Part shown: piece by piece, positions 60,421-64,000 of the stretch
How the letters are laid out: every line of letters starts with the position of its first letter
Position numbering within the stretch: the first letter of the stretch is position 1
Assembly: GCA_930367205.1 (NCBI GenBank)
Contig: OV884009.1
Span: forward strand, 99,593,189-99,657,188
Source: Acanthosoma haemorrhoidale
Taxonomy: Eukaryota; Arthropoda; Insecta; Hemiptera; Acanthosomatidae
Reading direction: 5' to 3'
Length of the DNA stretch: 64,000 nt
Notes under the pieces: generated by a model
Database searches by the model: none
Told to the model about the DNA's origin: nothing
What the model saw: only the letters and a program-made list of their open reading frames with translations
Translations under genes and position numbers: made by a program

Positions 60421-61020
60421 ATAATTCCTGGCGAGAACCATATCTTCACGATATGTACTTGCCATACTCGGCCTTAAGCAGCCCTGACATCTTTGTGATA
60501 CAAATGATTTAGCGCTTCTGATCATTAATTATGTCCTTGATGTCTTCGATATCCGACGGCAGGTCTTCTGCTGAACTGCCGTATCCCATGACGTCTTCTA
60601 TGTCGATCTCCTCGGGCCCGTGTTGCACTCCTTCTCCAACGGGTGATCATTCCTGGACGAATAGCCTAATATCTTGAGATGGTCCGCTGGCTCTAGTTCG
60701 ATCGCATTGGCCACGATTGCAAGCGAAAGCCTATCCGCTACTACATTCTCTCACCCTGGCTTGTATACGATATCTATCGTATACTGGCTAAGGAATTCCA
60801 TCCATTGGGTTATGCGCACCGACGACTCCTTCAGTTTCCCCACCCATTGTAGAGATCGATGGTCTGTTTGGACCCTAAATCGCGTTCCAAAGACTTAGGG
60901 ATGGAAGTGCATTATCACCTATATGCTTCCCAGCAGTTCCCGTTCAAGCGCTCTAAACCACCGCATGGGGTCCGCAAGTCGCTTGCTAAAATATGCGATT
61001 GGCGTCTCTCCTCCGTCGTG
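60421..61020 (-). pseudogene. Ty3/Gypsy copy B RNase H and linker, broken
   Basis: On the minus strand, in mixed frames: RTDHRSLQWVGKLKESSVRI, SQYTIDIVYKPG, a stop, then ENVVADRLSLAIVANAIE, matching the equivalent part of copy A (TDHRPLQW, KPGKENVVAD). RNase H removes the RNA template strand in the family. The catalytic core upstream is degraded beyond clear reading. The linker towards integrase contains low-complexity acidic sequence and several frameshifts. Confidence 0.75.
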
Positions 61021-62180
61021 ATCATGTTAGAGTACCACCCCCCAACGCGTATTCACTGGGTTCCGCGGTAACGGTGAAGGGGTGTGCGAAATTTGGGAAG
61101 GTGAGGATAGGCTCCCCCTGTAACCGTTTCATGAACCGTCGAATGTTGTTCTCCATCTCTGGGGTGATATTGACCTTCTGTCCCTTCCTGAGTAGATTAT
61201 TGATCGGGACGAGGCATTCCGCCATTTCCGGTATAAACCTTTGATAATAGTTCAGCGATCCGAGAAGGCGCCAGATTCCTTTGACGTCCTACGAAATGGT
61301 AATCCTCTAAATCGTCTCGACTTTGTTCCGATCGGGATGCACTCTCTTTCTTGAGATTATATGGCCCAAAAATCTTTTGGAACACCTGTCTCAAGTGCTT
61401 TTGATGTTCTTTCTTGCTTCGGCTGAAAACTAGGAGATCATCCGTATATATTGGCAGTAAGATTCCTCGTTGCTTCTCAAGAGTTCGTCCATTATCCTTT
61501 AGAATGTTATTGGTGCATTCTTTAGCCCAAAAGACATTCTGGTGAACTCGTAGTGCCCGCGTTCAAAGGTGAACGCCGTCTTGTACTGATATCTCTGATG
61601 CATCTGTATTTGATGACATCCCGCCTTCAGATCGAGAGTGTTGAATATCGTTGCTCCACTATTCGGTCAAGAATCTCCTCGAATCGAGAGATAGAGAGGC
61701 CACCTGCCAGCTGCAACATTGCAAGATCAGCGCTTTATCAGCTATCCTTATCAGTCTCAGCTCCCTATATATCATTCCTCTTTTCCCCTCACGTCCACTT
61801 CCTTTCTGTACTGTTACTAGGCCCGTTACTCTGACAATTATTATCAGTTATAGTTTATGTTTGTAAAGTTTAAATAAATCTTTTTAAAAACTCCCTCTGG
61901 TCTTATTAAGATTTAAATGAGGAATGGGGTATTTTTCGTCGACGGTATTCTCATTCAGTTTCCTGTAGTCAATGACTACTCGGTTATTTTCTTCTCCGAC
62001 TACTGCTTTCTTTTGTATGGCCCACAGAAGACTATTGTATGGAGATGTGCTGTCAACTACAATTCGCTGCCACTTCAATTCCTCTATCTCTCGCCTGATA
62101 TGCTGTCTCAGCGCTTGCGGGTATCTCCTTTCCTTTATATACGTCACACGATCCTGTTTGAGTGGTATCTCGTGTACCAT
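61021..62180 (-). pseudogene. Ty3/Gypsy copy B reverse transcriptase, interrupted by an LTR-like insertion
   Basis: Minus strand. N-terminus intact: ERRYPQALRQHIRREIEELK, STSPYNSLLWAIQKK, then VVIDYRKLNENTVDEKYPIP. The frame is then cut by the insertion at 61689-61917. On the other side: SRFEEILDRI, TLDLKAG(C)HQ in a shifted frame, YKTAFTFERGHYEFTRMSFG, and LKNAPITF followed by a stop. The catalytic box reads YTDDLLVFS (about 61442-61468), so YMDD has become YTDD. The thumb is frameshifted, then MAECLVPINNLLRKGQ resumes (61022-61225). Compared with copy A it has more frameshifts, so it looks older or less constrained. Confidence 0.88.
61689..61917 (+). mobile_element. LTR-like insertion inside copy B reverse transcriptase
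   Basis: The RT alignment stops at KYPIP and resumes at RFEEIL around this 229-bp segment. It is flanked by CGAG (61685-61688) and TGAG (61918-61921), perhaps a 4-bp target-site duplication with one change. On the plus strand it contains a TATA-like ctccctatatatc (about 61761) and a gtttaaataaatctttttaa poly(A)-like box, as expected of a solo LTR. No coding sequence. Confidence 0.5.
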
Positions 62181-62900
62181 CCCCCCCGTTATGCGAAGGT
62201 TATCCCCCCTTTGAAGAAAATGTCGGCGTACTCTTGCCTAATTTGCTTTTCCTAGTGTTACTCTCGCTTGACTTCTCCGATTTGCTCCTTTCCGACCTCC
62301 AGGGTCCTCATACGTCGGTACGGTTTTCTTCCTATTCTGATGTACCACATTCCCTCTCTGCGCCTCACCTTTGCCCCTACCTTTCCCAGGTGGTCGCACC
62401 CTATAATACCCTCGTATTCCCGTGGCATCTTTTCCACCACACGTATCGTAATTTTCTTCTCATTATCCATCACTATTGCACCTTTAACTTCACAAGGCTC
62501 TCCCAGGGTGACTAGTTTCCACTCGCATGCTCAGATTAGCGCATAAATGTCTCTTCCGTTCTGCTAAGGATAGTGCAGGAGCTCCCTGTGTCAACCACAC
62601 ACCTCACCCCTCTCGCCACTCGGATAGTGGGTATGCTACCGTAATTTCTACTCACACTATAATTTGTTAAAGGGCGGACACCCCTCTGTCCACCCGCTCC
62701 TCAAGCCGCCACTTGCCTTTTTCTTCCCGCGTCCGCGCTCTGCCACCTGCCCCTTCCATGGTCCCTACTGTCCTCTCCTCTTTCGCCTATACTGATCCCG
62801 GGTTTATGCTCTAGGTCCTCAGTCTCTGAATTTCCTGACGATTTCGATGATTGTGAGGGGGTCCTGTTTCTCCCCCACACCTCCTGTCCATTTACTTCCA
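62181..62900 (-). pseudogene. Ty3/Gypsy copy B protease region, broken
   Basis: Between gag (MEVNGQE at 62901) and RT on the minus strand. After a hydrophilic linker comes RGVRCVVDTGSSCTILSRTE (about 62560-62620): DTG is the active-site triad of retroviral-type aspartic proteases, which cut the Gag-Pol precursor. A stop follows after EETFMR. The region then continues with MDNEKKITIRVVEKMPRE and YEGIIGCDHLGKVGAKV, where IIGxDxLxKxGA is the usual end of the protease domain. This is the segment deleted from copy A. At least two stops and a frame change make it inactive. Confidence 0.8.
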
Positions 62901-63872
62901 CTGGTTAGGTTCCGGCCGATACCTCTCCGTTTTTCGGTTAACGTACGGACACTGCCTGGAGAGGCGCCCTGACATTCCCAATTCAAAACATTTTGTGCGA
63001 GGGCACTGTGCTACCAGGTATCCAACTATCCTACATCCGTGACATCGTCGTTCCTCCCTCCTTCCGCTGGTTGTAGGTATTCCATGGCCTGGCCTCCTCT
63101 CTCCTGCATCGTCCTTTTTCTTTCTACATGCGGCGGCTCCCTTCTTTTTATAATTTGCTGCGGCATTCTAGGTCTACGGTATGTTACCTTGGACCAACCT
63201 CTCTCCCCCGTTCCCTGCTTTCCTTCCTCTTTACGGGTGCTAGCATCCAACACATCTTGGGTGCACTCCAAGAACGGTCCCCCGTTAATTATCCCTGGCT
63301 AGCTGTACTTTTAGAATGGTCGACAAGAAGGCCATCCTGGCTTCTACTTCCGCCAGGATTATCGTTTCTGTCATCGTTTTGGTAATATTGTTGAACCGTG
63401 CCAACAGTTCCTTGGGGTATTGGCCTTTCGTTTGTCCCGGATGTCGCGTTTCCCGAAGCATTTGAAAGATATCCTCTTCTGGTGTCCAACGGCCTCCTCC
63501 GTACGTCTTCTTCAATCATTCCTTTACCACGGCCCATGGGGTGTCCTACTCTGCCCGTATCAGGTTCAATACGTTTCTTTTTATACGACACACCAGGTCT
63601 GAGTTTATTGATTTTGCATCCCCTGGGTCTAGTAGGCTTTCGTTTGTCTTCAATTCTACTCTCTCCATAATTCTATCACCGCCTTTAATGAAGTGATTTA
63701 ACTCACCCAGCTCTTCACAGACTTTCTCCAGGTCAAATATCGTCCTTCTCAGGTCCCGCGACGTCGCTGCTCGCACCATCATCAAGGCGAGGGAGTTCGC
63801 TTGAACTTCGGGCAACGTTTCGCTCAGGAACGGAGGCGGCACTTCGAAGGGTGCCGGCTTTAACCCTACCAT
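62901..63872 (-). pseudogene. Ty3/Gypsy copy B gag, broken
   Basis: Starts with an intact ATG at 63872: MVGLKPAPFEVP, then RDLRRTIFDLEKVCEELGEL, LLDPGDAKSINSDLVC (all matching copy A), up to a frameshift near 63550. It resumes with TPEEDIFQMLRETR, then MAFLSTILKVQLA (63515-63285), MECTQDVLDASTRKEE (63271) and a basic stretch. The nucleocapsid is shifted in frame and degraded: the first knuckle reads GCRIVGYLVAQC (His to Tyr) and the second CFELGMSGRLSRQC (second Cys to Leu, His to Arg). Copy A keeps both knuckles intact. Compare with copy A at 52392-53527. Confidence 0.88.
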
Positions 63873-64000
63873 TGTTCCAAATTTAAATGATGAAGAAAGA
63901 AAAAAAACGAAAAGGGAAGAAGAAGCAGAAAGTAAAGAAAAGTGAAGAAAAAATTAGTTACCTCACATGTCGTTTTATCCGAACACTCGCTAGATCATGG
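63873..64000 (-). other. Ty3/Gypsy copy B 5' untranslated leader, cut by the window edge
   Basis: A purine/pyrimidine-biased leader lies upstream of the gag ATG. The 5' LTR and primer site are not visible and presumably lie beyond 64000. Confidence 0.5.

Noticed and set aside
60046..63670. Many plus-strand frames (60-117 codons) across copy B
   Set aside because: Antisense shadows of minus-strand gag, protease, RT and integrase.
1..64000. Host protein-coding gene, rRNA, telomeric repeat or operon-like system
   Set aside because: No exon-like conserved translation, rRNA segment or TTAGG-type array was seen; all recognised coding sequence belongs to mobile elements.

Overview
This window looks like intergenic or intronic DNA of an animal nuclear genome, most likely an arthropod. 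It is AT-rich with many microsatellites, and I could recognise no host gene, exon series, rRNA or standard tRNA gene. The identifiable content is decayed transposable elements of types common in insects and other arthropods: Jockey-like and CR1/L2-like LINEs, a Tc1-type DD34E transposase, a DUF4817-type helix-turn-helix fragment and Ty3/Gypsy LTR retrotransposons. The species cannot be determined from this sequence alone. Layout: 0.9-2.1 kb is a broken LINE reverse transcriptase (family B), whose 3' end recurs at 49.7 kb. A short hairpin (2.18-2.23 kb) and an orphan HTH fragment (2.3-2.5 kb) follow. From 2.6 to 42.9 kb, ten pieces of one Jockey-like LINE family (family A) are scattered. The longest is at 28.4-31.3 kb and carries endonuclease and reverse-transcriptase remnants; the others are 5'-truncated copies, two of them with visible target-site duplications. 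At 24.7-25.5 kb is a homogeneous minisatellite of about 26 copies of a 29-bp unit. A CR1/L2-like fragment lies at 37.0-37.6 kb. A roughly 95-bp-arm inverted repeat with a LINE tail in its loop lies at 42.5-43.1 kb. A dead Tc1-like transposase is at 47.9-48.9 kb. The right end is dominated by two Ty3/Gypsy copies of one family in opposite orientation. Copy A (+, 52.1-56.4 kb) has both LTRs but is disabled: gag frameshifts, a deletion that removed the protease and fused Gag to reverse transcriptase in frame, stop codons, a shortened RNase H and a replaced integrase aspartate. Copy B (-, 59.2 kb to the right edge) keeps protease and integrase motifs that copy A lost, but is frameshifted throughout and is interrupted by two LTR-like insertions. 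None of these elements appears able to move by itself. The window is best read as a record of successive insertions, with later elements nested in earlier ones. I found no cellular pathway or operon-like system. The most unusual items are the protease-less Gag-RT fusion, the mosaic LTR pair of copy A, the modular 3' UTR of LINE family A, the inverted-repeat structures and the palindromic 29-bp array.
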